Source of the DNA: Oxytricha trifallax
Taxonomy: Eukaryota; Ciliophora; Spirotrichea; Sporadotrichida; Oxytrichidae
Assembly: GCA_000711775.1 (NCBI GenBank)
Contig: ARYC01001528.1
Span: forward strand, 1 to 64,000
Length of the DNA: 64,000 nt
Reading direction: 5' to 3'
Every line of letters begins with the position of its first letter. The first letter of the stretch is position 1. Shown here in pieces: positions 1-9,614 of this stretch. The translations under genes and the position numbers were made by a program. Under the pieces are notes generated by a model. It searched no databases and was not told where the DNA came from. It saw only the letters and a program-made list of their open reading frames with translations.

Positions 1-385
1 ATTTCATTAATACCTTTCTCCTCCTCTCTGTCTCCCACACACTTGTTTGCCATTTATTTTCTATTATTAATTTCTATTTTAATAACAGAGACCTCAAGTG
101 ATAGCTCAGGTAGTTCCTTATGAGAATTCATCTCACAGTTATCACATTTTTTATTGCTGCCAAAGGTAAGTCTCATTTAGTTTTATGGAAGTGCTGTTGT
201 TTTTCTTAAAATGATAGCGCTCATATTTAAATTTGAATTTAAAATTATAAAACTGCCTCTATAACTGAGAGCTTATATGAGAGCTTTGCAAGCCTACAAG
301 TTTCAGGAAGTTTTTAGAGTATTATAGAAGAAATATGAGTGCTAAGAGACGATCCAGCTCTAAATCTGGGTGATAAAGTAACCAT
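1..385 (-). pseudogene. TBE 57-kDa zinc-finger/kinase protein, N-terminal part
   Basis: Reverse-strand reading starts at an ATG at 385 (MVTLSPRF...) and includes, near 170-90, a CDNCE segment followed by HK that resembles half of a C2H2 finger. Position relative to the 22-kDa ORF matches the N-terminal part of the 57-kDa gene in copy B (27151-27615), whose start also reads MVS. The frame is not continuous, so there is decay or an unrecognised intron. The gene runs off the window edge, and the kinase part is not visible here. Assignment rests mainly on element architecture. Confidence 0.55.
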
Positions 386-426
386 TTTAACTTTCAAAAA
401 TAAGTTGATTATAGCACGTACCAATT

Positions 427-576
427 TAGGAGCTGCTCCTAATTAAGTACGTACTGCTTTAAAAGGTATTTTGTCATTATATGATTAAAATTAGGGTGCT
501 CCTAATTAAGTACTAGCATTAATTAAAGCTCCTAATTAAGTACTAGCATTTTAGGAGCTGCTCCTAATTAAGTACG
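427..576. repeat. four copies of a GCTCCTAATTAAGTAC unit
   Basis: GCTCCTAATTAAGTAC occurs four times at about 434, 497, 528 and 560, twice preceded by TTAGGAGCT so that each forms a short palindrome (GGAGCTGCTCC). The array lies in the divergent intergenic region between the 57-kDa and 22-kDa ORFs. The corresponding part of TBE copy B (27670-27860) has related but different units (CTCCTAATTAAGTT, GGAGGTCCTCC). It could be a bidirectional promoter or transposase-binding array; function is unknown. Confidence 0.75.
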
Positions 577-788
577 CACAAATTTAAATTTAAAAATATG
601 GAACTATAACAGTAGAAATTGATATCAATCTCTCAAGTTTGAAACAAGTTCTCAAAACCTTCTGCATATCCTGCTAAGAGGTTGACCTTCTATAGGATGC
701 CCATATTTAATAGTAAGTTTTACAGAGGTATATAATTGAAATCAATAAACTTAAATTTGAAATATCATTTCTTTGATATGTAAACAAG

Positions 789-1579
789 ATGGAGTCAATG
801 AATGATGCAATGAAAAGAGTGCAAGCACAAGAATTGATTCAAAGATTTAGAAGCAAGCGGAGGATTTGCATCGCTACCTGGTGCAGCAAGGTAATGAACT
901 CATACTAACTAATCTTGATTATGTAGTTGGTTTGTTTCTACCAACAATGGAAGGTACTAAAATTTCATTTCTAATAGCAATACTCTGCGAAGAGAAGAAA
1001 GCTTTGAAAACTTAAGATGTGAAGTTTGCAGAGATTCCAAATTATCCAGAAATCTCTGTGACTAACTTATATGATGATGCTATGAATCACCCAGAGGTTT
1101 CGCAGTACCTGCCTACTAAGAAGCAGTTGTCAAATAAACTACCTGAAAGAAACTATTTCTTTGGCATACTTGCAACTAATCAAAGGTGATTACTTGAAAG
1201 AAATTATTCAAGAATCTCATAAGAAAAGGTACAGCATCTCTTCAGAAGATAAGGACAAACAAGGGATCAAGATAAGTGAGAGCTGGCTATCAGAGCTGCA
1301 GAAGCACCCTTATATTTCTAGTAAGATTTGTAGCTTAACTCTTTAGAAAAATCTGGAACTGGCATCTTCTTGATGAAGGAATAGAGCAAGCTTCACAGAG
1401 AGCGAAAGTCGCAGACAAAGTATGAAGTTAGCAAGAGACTTCATTCAAATATTTAGCCTCCAGAGTCGATGAACATAGATGCAGGAGCTGGCAGCAAGAG
1501 AAGAAACTTAGGAGGAGGGAAGCAAGAAATAGAAGAAAAGAAAGAGAAGCCAGCTCCCTCTAAAGAATTCTAAATGTGA
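789..1579 (+). CDS. TBE 22-kDa ORF (copy A)
   Basis: The start MESMNDAMKR and stop ...FQM-TGA are shared with copy B at 28060-28848. Once a 26-nt intron (1321-1346) is removed, both copies give 255 codons including stop. Copy A has a 1-nt deletion near 865 and a compensating 1-nt insertion near 1182, so it is not strictly open. Conserved blocks include NYPEISVTNLYDDAM, NKLPERN, HKKRYS, KQGIKIS and KEKSGTGIFL-like residues. No known fold is recognised; this is the unknown-function 22-kDa protein of TBEs, although the spliced product here would be nearer 29 kDa. It ends tail-to-tail with the transposase, with stops 9 bp apart. Confidence 0.85.
1321..1346 (+). other. predicted 26-nt spliceosomal intron in TBE 22-kDa ORF
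   Basis: GTAAGATTTG...CTCTTTAG. It begins GTAAG, ends TTTAG and has a CTTAAC branch-like motif. Removing it joins ...HPYIS to KKSGTGIF in frame. The other TBE copy has a 25-nt GTATG...TATAG segment at the same site, and removing that restores the same frame despite the different length. Confidence 0.75.
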
Positions 1580-1588
1580 CTTATATAT

Positions 1589-2652
1589 TCATTAACTTAA
1601 CTCTAAAACTTATTTATATACATTCACTCTCCCTTCTTTCGCACACTTTTAAGCCAATAAATTATCTACTCTCTTCGCTGAGCTTTTAATAAAGTCAACT
1701 GTATCAATAGGTATGTCATGCATCAAGTGGTAGAGCAGCAGCTTCTTGTAATGGCCTTTTAATATACCCCAGTAGAACTCAATTCCATTAAACTATGGAC
1801 TGTAAGGTACGTTGAACACTGGTGTTATTCTAAGTTGTTCATAACTCTTCCTTGTTTCTTTAGTCTTATGAACAGAAAGATTATCAACAAACAGTATTAT
1901 CTCTTATTCAGGGTACTTCTCTCCCAGCTGTTCTAAGAACTTTATATACTGCTCTGTCTTAATAGAGCGAGGATGAATAACATAAGTTTCTAAACCAGTA
2001 TCTTCACTAATTACTCCAAGAATTGCCATCGTTTATACCTTGACTTTCTAGTCATATACTTCTATATTACTATGCCTCTTATACCAAGACTTCTAGATGA
2101 AAGTGTTGAAGGTAAACACAGCCTCGTCAGCATGTATAAACTTAATATTATTCTATTAGACTCTCTGCATTTAATTATAAATATAATTTAAGTTGTTGTT
2201 GTAAAATGGCAGAGTGAAATCAATCACTCTCTTGATACGATTCACACCTTTGTAAGAGATACCATTTCGTTTATAAATGTTAGCAACAGACTATGCAGAG
2301 ATCTTCAACTCAGGGAACTGGCGGTGAAACATAATAGCTCGTTGGTCAAGAGAGAAGTGAGCCCAATACTTCAAAGTTTTTTAATTAATAAGATAGTCAA
2401 TATGCTTCTATTGAAACTTTGACTTCCTCTGAGGCATTGAATTCAGCTATTATTGCTTTAGTTATACAGCTATAAGGCAGTGGGAGCGAACAGTTGAAGG
2501 ACTTCTTTTAAGAGCAGTGCAATTGACTTATAATTAAGTACAGGTTTGACTTATTCACTGTATAAATCACATCCATATCGCAGTTTAAACACTAAATCTA
2601 TATACTCTTCATCGTAAATAGACCCCAAAAGCTTGCTATTTTTGTCTCGCAT
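1589..2652 (-). CDS. TBE 42-kDa transposase (IS630/Tc1 DDE), copy A
   Basis: Cut-and-paste transposase of the IS630-Tc1-mariner superfamily. The N-terminus reads MRDKNSKLLGS. A helix-turn-helix-like region lies around KISAQSVANIYKRNGISYKG, giving target/TIR recognition. The catalytic domain has all three acidic residues: HADEAVF (first D), LFVDNLSVH (second D) and SPQFNGIEFYWG (E), with 34 residues between the second D and E (DD34E). One frameshift is seen near 2510, after ...IALLLK; otherwise the frame is open to a TGA at 1589. TAA/TAG codons are read as Gln. In Oxytricha this gene family is expressed during macronuclear development and is needed for DNA elimination (known). Confidence 0.92.
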
Positions 2653-2716
2653 TTAATTAATAACCCCAACCCCTAACAAATTCCCTACAAATCAAAGCAC
2701 TTATAAACCTCATTAA

Positions 2717-2733
2717 GGGGTTTTGGGGTTTTG
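2717..2733. repeat. TBE right terminus, 17-bp telomeric repeat
   Basis: GGGGTTTTGGGGTTTTG, identical in design to the 17-bp C4A4 repeat at TBE ends, followed by AAT, which fits the ANT target of TBEs. The reverse complement continues TTAATGAGG into the element. Confidence 0.95.
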
Positions 2734-3539
2734 AATGCAACTATAGTAAATGCACTTGAAAACCAACAGTTGACGCGAAAAAGATTTCTTTTTTTTACTA
2801 TGATAAATTAATGGGAAGTTTATTGTGGTTACTCAAAGTTCTTCACTGATTTTGCGCTAGTAAAGATGGTACCTATATGCTCAACACACACTAGATTTTA
2901 CTCAATAAAAAGATCTGTGAGGGTAAAGAATCAACTATAAGATCTGTCAGTGAACAAACTAAGGTTACACTCATTATTTTCTATTTTTGTTATGAACAGC
3001 AAGAAAGTATAGAAATCAAAGGTTTAAAAATCAGGTAAAATTGTAATTTTGATAACTTTTATCATACTTTCTTAGTTAAAATCTGATTAATGTTACATAT
3101 AAAGAAAAGTTTTTTTTCTTCAAAAGATTGTTTAAACAACAATAAATAATTAATCTTTGAGATACTCAAATAAATAATTTTATGAAAAAACAATTTATAC
3201 TCTTAAAATATTATTGATATTAATAGTCCTTAAACTTACTTAAAAATATTTAATTTAAATAATTGATTAATTTTTATATTGATGATAAGCTTTTATGAAA
3301 AATTCAGGATTTATATTCTCACATAAGGACTGTTGTTAATTATATATATATAGCATGCTTCTAAAATACCTTTTAGATGTAATAGGTCTTTATAGAATTA
3401 AAAAAAATATTATGCCTATCAGTGTTATATAAAAATCTTAAAGTTAAAAAAGAATCATTATACATAATAATATTAATATTTAGTTAATTAGTTAGTTAAT
3501 CACTTAGGTAAGTAAGAAAAATGAAATAAAACTTTGGAA
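2734..3539. other. AT-rich spacer, no gene seen
   Basis: Between the TBE terminus and the 3' side of the first LINE. Very AT-rich with short A/T runs and a TATATATATA tract. No convincing coding frame, RNA gene or repeat with a partner elsewhere in the window. Confidence 0.6.
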
Positions 3540-3945
3540 ATAATTAGCATGTGAAATCAAAGTTATTCATTACTTCTCTTGATGCTACTCTTCTTCGTCA
3601 TTCTTCAGCTTTAAGGTTTTTCTTCCTTCACCCTCTAGCTCTCCTCCTCTTGTATGCCCATCTCCGAGAGCTGCATCTATTGACTTCCTTTCTTCTAAGA
3701 CCTTTGGTTCTAGCTTTAATTATCTCTGGTTCATCTCTAGTATCCTTTTTTTACTTAAAAATTTTGCTCCCTATGAGAGATTCTTGACCGATTGTTTGAT
3801 AGGTATGTGTCTGTGGTCAAACCTTATTTCCTTTACCTTTTCCCAAAAATGTCTCTTATATGCTTCTCACTTCTTCTGCCAGTATCCCAGTTCAAATTGC
3901 CGCTTCTGTTTGATGATGGTGTTCTTGGAACTTTGAGTTGTTCAT
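3540..3945 (-). pseudogene. LINE 1 downstream ORF (ORF-C), partial
   Basis: Begins at an ATG at 3945 (MNNSKFQE) and, after a frameshift and one in-frame TGA, reads FWEKVKEIRFDHRH, matching FWDKVKEVRFQHRD in the second ORF of the LINE at 9615. Only the N-terminal third is present. Function unknown; the family is basic and charged, suggesting an RNA-binding or chaperone-like role comparable to L1 ORF1p (inference). It sits 3' of the EN-RT gene, the reverse of the usual L1 order. Confidence 0.65.
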
Positions 3946-5944
3946 TTATTTAACTTGCTTTATCTTCCTCAATTTTCAAATTATTCTTCGAATTGGATAT
4001 TTAGCTCATTTCAATTATCCTTAATCTTTTCTTCATCGAGCTGAATCTTTGCCTTCTACATATAAGTTAACCTAAAAGGTTTCTTAACTTTCTGATAATA
4101 ATCTTGAAGTTCTAGATTTCTGATTCTTTGGTCGAGCTAGGTCATGTTAGCTAAGATTTTTATCTGAGTCTTCAAGTTCATGTCAACTAATCTGATTTCT
4201 CTGATTAAGCTCGAAAACCTTGTGGAATCTCCTGCTTCATTTATTAGATTACAGCTCCATATGTGATTTTTTGTCCATAAAAGTTCTATGAACTTTATAA
4301 TAGTAACTCATTCCATATCTCACCGTAGTTCTACCTTGAATAACCGCCATCATTGTGTCCATAACATTTCTTATGATGAATATCTTTTTATTTCTTTGTA
4401 AATTTTTACTGTTTTCCTAAACTTGTCTTTTGCCACTATTTATATCCTAGCATTCTCCTATGTTATGTCTAATTTTATTAAGTTCTTCTAAACTTACTCC
4501 TTTATGATATCAGCTGTGCTGATTTACTTGAGTTGAGTTACGTTTCTTAATAAATTATTGGGTATATCTCTGGGCGTCTTGAATGAAAGTCTCTTTAGTT
4601 AAGTCTCCATTTTTTCTTTATCTTCTATCTTCAGATATTTGGCTGCTATTAAAGGGGTGTATTTGTTAATCATCAGAGACCTTATTTACGCCACCATAAT
4701 TGTATCGCAAATCGTGGGGTTGTTAGATTTTGCAAGTCTTTAGTAAAGTTCAGTTTATTTTTTCAGCTCATAGCACGTTCCTCTAAGTAGCTACTGAGTA
4801 TTTAATGATATATTCAAACCCAGGTATTTTGCCTCTTGTACTTTTTTCACCCATTCTATATCTGCTTATTGTTCAAATTGTTTTGAGTCTCTCAAAAACA
4901 CTTTTTTCTTAGTATTGAGTTTCAAGTTGTGTGTTCTTTCGATTTCCTTAAAGCTACTCAAAATTCTCTTGAACTACTGATGATCTTTGATGTAAATGAG
5001 TATGTTATCTGCAAAAGCTATGAGTTTCCCTTGTTTAATTAAAGAAAATAATTCCTGTTAAGAGTATAGCGCGTCTTGCAGGTATATGTTGAACAGCATG
5101 GGAGATATTCAGCTTCCTTGAGTCACTCCATTTTACGCGTTTATATTTTATCCTTCATATTTAATTCTGCTATTCTAGTATAATTCCTCTATTAATTTTG
5201 TGGATATTTTGTCATTCTCTGTTTTAGCTCTGGCACTGAGGATCGACAGTAACTTACCTTTCCATACCGAGTCATAAGCTTTATGAAGATCTACTTAGCA
5301 GGTAGGCTTCTCCTCTCTGTTTGCTTTTCTTTCTTGTAGTGTAATAAGGTTTAAATGGCGCTCTTGTTTTCCTTAAACCCACTTTGGTAATTCCCCGTTA
5401 TTTAGCAGTTCACTGTTCTCATCTTGAAGTTTTTTCAAGGTTACCTTTTCTATTATTTTAATGATATTAGATTTCACCACTATTGGCCTAATACTATAAA
5501 TCTTTGAGAATAAGTCCCCAAAGTTTTTGCTCAAAAGGATTAGTCTCCCTTCTTATAAGTATTATGGAATTTACCCTTTGTTTAACAATTTTATGATTTT
5601 CTGACAAACTGCTTTCCTAATTTTTTATGAATTCGTAAGCATCTTCCTATCAAATCCATCCTGTTCTATGGCTTTATTGAATTTGCATTCTCTAATGCTC
5701 CTTTCCACTTCATCCATGACGCAGAATTATTCTGCTCTTTCTTGACAAGTCATTGCCTGATCTCCCATTCGGGAGATTCTTGCGTGTATATCTCTTTAAT
5801 CTTGGTATAGTTCGTTATAAAACTTCAAAATCTATTCCTGAGTTTCTTCTCTTAAGTTCATTCTCTCGCCCTTTATTGTCAATCCCCTTATTAATTTCTT
5901 GCTTTTAGTTAGTCAATTATCCATATATAAGAAACCTTTGAAAT

Positions 5945-6300
5945 TTATGAAAAATAACAGAGAAAATTTAAGAAGTTTATATTATTAAAAAATTTGAATT
6001 GAATCAAGATGATGGCAGACATCAGGCAGCTGGTTGTTCAACAAAATATGTAAGTCAAAAAAAACATATCCAACCTTTTTATATTTTAGCAATACTAGCC
6101 AACAAGAGACACTGAAGCATTAGACAGAGACTTCAGATGACACCTATTACGATTGAGGACTACTTGAATATTTTGGGGAGATGGCTCATGAAGGATACTG
6201 GAAGAACAAGAAAGCTATGCTAAGATAAGGCTTTTGATGAATACTCTCCAAATGCTTGTTTAATTTATCCATTTTCATTTTAAAATAATCATTTCCACTA
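5945..6300 (+). other. foreign gene fragment inserted in LINE 1, with a 40-nt intron
   Basis: LINE 1 coding matches stop on either side of this block. On the forward strand an ATG at 6009 reads MMADIRQLVVQ. A GTAAGT...TTTTAG segment at 6050-6089 (40 nt) is a good spliceosomal intron, and splicing gives INTSQQETLKHQTETSDDTYYD, then TGA at 6154. The same frame continues after the TGA as GLLEYFGEMAHEGYWKNKK to a second TGA at 6235. GC content is higher than the surroundings. It may be a macronuclear-destined segment (MDS) or a captured gene end; no family is recognised and the exact boundaries are unclear. Confidence 0.5.
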
Positions 6301-6784
6301 ATTTTTCATAATTGTTTTTTTCTAGACATCATTCCATGTCTCTAATTGCTTCGTTCCAATAAGACTTAGTCTCTCTTAATTAACTGTTTGGATTATGGGG
6401 GTTGCTCTTTATTATCCAATCGGGTGGTTGATTTTACCAATGCTTTCTTTGTCTTACTATGCATTTCTAATTTTTTTTCAAAATATTTTTATATTGGATT
6501 GTCGAGATCCACCACAGTAACTCTCTTTTTTATCTATGTAAGTTTTCTAACATTGTTTCCTTATTTCTGATATTCTATAGTTTCTCACTTTGTCTGATAG
6601 CTTGATGTCCTTCTCCTAGTATTTTATTCTTAGTTTTGCTGTAATTTATTTGTGGTCTGTTAATCTCAATTGGTCAGTCTCCCTACTTATTATTTCTACG
6701 TTTTAGGATATTTAATCTAATTGGTTCCCTTTATTGTGAGTTTCTACTCCTTGAAAAATGGATTCTAAGAGTTATCTTTGTCTT

Positions 6785-7455
6785 ATCATTAGGTTTAAAA
6801 GCTTTTAAAAATTTTCAATTCTTAAAGCCAGATCTTGTGCATTGAAGGTTAGTTATTTCGATATTCCATTTTTTTTAATTTTAAATTTTAATTTAATTTC
6901 ATATTTAATTGGTATATATTACAAACATTTTGATAATTTTCTTCGTGGGACAGATATTTTATTATTGTCCGTCGACAATTTTATCTGATAATTTTCAGGT
7001 ATTTTTCATCAATATATTTTGAAAAATTCTTAATAAACTTCCAATAACTTTTGAAAGATTGACTTATATTCTGGGAGGATTCAGAACAATGTTCTTTTGT
7101 TTCTAAAACAAAAATTTTTCTCTAAAAAAATCAACTAAGGATTCAAAAATAGGCACCCAAAAACAGCAAAAAAGATTAGTGATAAATCCTTATAGATCTA
7201 TGATAATGAAATGGATTTATGAGATTCTTGATTTTTAGTAAGTAAAGATTAAAAATATGTTACTAAAAAAATTTATTGAAGAAGTTAATTAAAAACAGGG
7301 CAGAAATTACAGCATCCGCCACTAATGGCTTTCAAACTGTTTTTCTTCTAAATTTATATTATTCTTAAAATTTATATAGATAAATCACAATCATTTAGAC
7401 TTGATGTTCAAACTTTGAACGCTTCAAATTTTTTTTAAAGGTATTGAACTTCATG
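6785..7455 (+). repeat. 670-bp dispersed repeat, copy 1 (inside LINE 1)
   Basis: Shares most of its length with 46636-47308 in the same orientation: TTTTCAATTCTTAAAGCC near the start, ATTGTCCGTCGACAATTTT in the middle, AGATTAGTGATAAATCCTT and AACAGGGCAGA towards the end. No ORF is conserved. It interrupts the LINE endonuclease-RT gene, so it inserted later. Likely a short non-autonomous retroelement or other mobile repeat; see the second copy for its target duplication. Confidence 0.82.
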
Positions 7456-8659
7456 AATCTCTTGATTAAATCTTTTATATGGTAGTTAAAATCTCCCATA
7501 ACAATGTTTCTCTAATTCTTACATTTTGATTTTAACGATTTAATCATATAAATCAGTCTGTTCTGTAATTCCTTGACTTTCTCATTCCAATAAGGTGGAA
7601 TGTAGACTGTAAATATGTGAAGGGGGAAGCTTTCCATGTTTAAGATGTTCTAAGTCAAGAATTGTCTTAAAGTTTTCACTGTTGTCATAAAGAATCTGTC
7701 ACCAATTTAGCGCTAATACTCCGCCTTTTCTGGCTAACTATGTTTGTGCAATGTTCTTGTTGTTAAATCCAATTATTTTTTTGCAGTCTTGTTTCTACTA
7801 ATCCAATGAAACCTGGATTTTTTCTTTCCAGCTCTCTCATCATTTGGTCTTGTTTAAGTTTGGAATTCAATCCTCGCACATTTTGCACGCAAATTCATAG
7901 CTCGAATGTCTATGCTGTCATTTGTCTTTTTTTACTTATAGTCTATATTCTGAATTCGCTCCTTTGATTTTCTGCAAATTTTTCGTTTTTTCTTAACCAG
8001 CCCTCTACCTCTCTTACTGATTAGAAAAAATGGAGATGGCGGCCGTTGTCCTGCGGAATGCTGAACTTGTCTAAGTTTTTAATATTATTGTGTTTGACTT
8101 ATGTTATTGGGTATTTTACGAATGATTTTGGAAGTTTTTTTTGAATATTAAAAATAATCCATAATCGATGTCTGCTTATCTGAGATGTGTTCTTCACTAT
8201 CATTTGAATATATTGGTAGCTTTCTTCTGGACTGTGTCTTCTCTTTCATTTTGCCCGCCCTTTTAACTCTCTCTAATTAAATTTAAAAATATTTAATTTA
8301 TTATTAATATTTAATTCAAATTAATATATAACTCAATCTTAACTAAATTAAAGTTTGCAACGGGTATTGAAATATTTTATAAATCAACGATAACATTAAT
8401 AGAATCATTTTTAATCATATAATATAAGAGTAAAATCATAAATGCTTTAAGCTATTTGCATCATTGTTCATTTCATTCCAGGCATTAATTCTTTTTTATG
8501 AATAACTTAACTTACATCAAAAGCAACAAAACAGAAACTATGGTAAGAAAATTAAAATTAAAAATAGTAAATGATTTTTTCCACTATGAGTATCGTATTT
8601 ATTATTAAATTCTTATACTTTTAAATTCTGACAATTTTTCTTTTTTTATTTACTTTTTT

Positions 8660-9019
8660 CTTCTTTTATCGCGATGATCTCAAAAACATTTGAGACTAGT
8701 ACCCTATGGCTTAAAATTTAAAATTATACCAGTTATAGACTTCCTTAGAGATATTTTTAAGATGGTCTAGCAAATCACAGCGCTTTCTGAACCAAATAAA
8801 GTTGGCAAGAGAGAAAATCTCTTTGTGATAAGGTCATTTGAAGCCGCATTTCACATCGAGAGTGTCAGTGATGAATTGCTTTAATTGAATGAAAGAATCA
8901 CATGCGAGAAACTTTATTTGAACATCAAACCCTCTGATGATGAGTGTTGTTGAGCAAAGAGCGAATGAATTGTTTGTAGTCATCATCAAATCATGTTTGG
9001 CATTAAGTCTAATTGTCAT
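8660..9019 (-). other. unidentified coding island
   Basis: A reverse frame from an ATG at 9019 (MTIRLNAKHDLMM) runs about 120 codons with a single in-frame TGA at codon 62 (...VKCGFK-TGA-PYHKEIF...). It continues with well-varied residues (LANFIWFRKRCDLLDH) to about 8660. Base composition is richer in GC than the flanks. No family is recognised. It may be an MDS of a macronuclear gene or a decayed element gene. It sits just upstream of the 5'-truncated LINE 2. Confidence 0.4.
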
Positions 9020-9059
9020 ATGATAAGTAATATTTATAAATGAATAGAAATCGCAAGTT

Positions 9060-9466
9060 CAAATCTGCAAGAAAGAACTTTAAAAAAAGAAAAAGTTATT
9101 TATAACTAAGGAAGTGATGGACACCATGATGGCGATTAGTCAGAACAGAACAACTATAAACTACGGAATGAGCCACTACTGTTGCATCCATAAGATATTC
9201 GTGAACGCTGGTCATATGAGAAGTTGCGAAGCAATCAACCAAGCGAAGACCCAACAAGATTTTCAAAAATACTCAGAGAATAAATATTGATAGACATAGA
9301 CAGCAACTAATAAAATGAGATTATCGCAAATATGATTTGGCTAAATAATAGAATAGGAGCTCTCGAGAGAGCTGGACACTATCAGAAAGTGAAGAAGACG
9401 TTCAGAATAACATACATCAAGAAACTAAGGGCAGAAGACCAACATCGAAATATAGAGGAATAATGA
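9060..9466 (+). pseudogene. LINE 2 RT ORF, C-terminal Cys/His domain only
   Basis: Reads VMDTMMAISQNRTT, then YGMSHYCCIHKIFVNAGHMRSC, a H-x-C-x2-H-x8-H-x3-C pattern shared with the LINEs at 39740 and 43860, then WLNNRIGALERAGHYQKVKK and TYIKK. This is the nucleic-acid-binding tail of the RT protein, not the RT itself. A frameshift lies near 9290. The frame ends at the TGA at 9464-9466, 149 bp before the next ORF. Confidence 0.8.
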
Positions 9467-9614
9467 CCAAAATTGAATGTTCAAAATAAATTAAAAAAAG
9501 AGACTTGAGAATAAGTAATGCAATTTGGAGAGAATTATAATTAAAAAATAAATTAGAAAATTAAAAAGGATATAAATTAATAATCCAAGATAAACAGAAA
9601 AGAAAAGAGAACTA

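Larger units (their letters stand above)
1..2733. mobile_element. TBE transposon copy A, right part
   Basis: This is the right 2.7 kb of a telomere-bearing element; the left end lies before the window. The order is: start of the 57-kDa zinc-finger/kinase ORF (reverse), 22-kDa ORF (forward), 42-kDa transposase (reverse), then a right terminus whose reverse complement begins CAAAACCCCAAAACCCC, followed by AAT outside. The same three-gene order and a near-identical terminus occur in the complete copy at 19069-30018. TBEs are germline-limited IS630/Tc1-type transposons of oxytrichid ciliates whose transposases take part in programmed genome rearrangement (established knowledge). From the other copy's 4.13-kb length, about 1.4 kb is missing on the left (inference). 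Confidence 0.93.
3540..8249 (-). mobile_element. LINE-like retrotransposon 1 (reverse), with two insertions
   Basis: Non-LTR retrotransposon read on the reverse strand. A first ORF with endonuclease and reverse transcriptase (8249 to 4011) is followed by a second ORF (from 3945). It is cut by a 670-bp dispersed repeat (about 6785-7455) between the GDFN block and the RT, and by a segment of about 350 bp (5945-6300) that carries an unrelated forward gene fragment. Frameshifts show it is dead. It is homologous to the elements at 9060, 36929 and 43330. Confidence 0.88.
4011..8249 (-). pseudogene. LINE 1 endonuclease-reverse transcriptase ORF (interrupted)
   Basis: Nicks target DNA and copies the RNA template by target-primed reverse transcription. 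The start MKEKTQSRRK at 8249 is followed by a basic N-terminus. The APE-type endonuclease has NVRGLNSKLKQ, IGLVETRLQ and GDFN. The RT region shows VDLHKAYDSVW (motif A), GVTQGSQISPMLF (motif B region) and AFADNILIY, where the catalytic FADD is changed to FADN. The C-terminus carries MDTMMAVIQGRTT and YGMSYYYKVH, a degraded version of the Cys/His domain of the other copies. There are several frameshifts plus two insertions. The mutated RT site and frameshifts make it inactive. Confidence 0.87.

Noticed and set aside
2640..2690. AACCCCAACCCC near the transposase start
   Set aside because: Not at an element end and not a C4A4 repeat; lies just upstream of the TBE transposase start.
3551..3787. 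Forward ORF with Leu/Ser-rich sequence
   Set aside because: Shadow of the reverse-strand LINE ORF-C, whose FWEKVKEIRFDHR block is shared with other LINEs.
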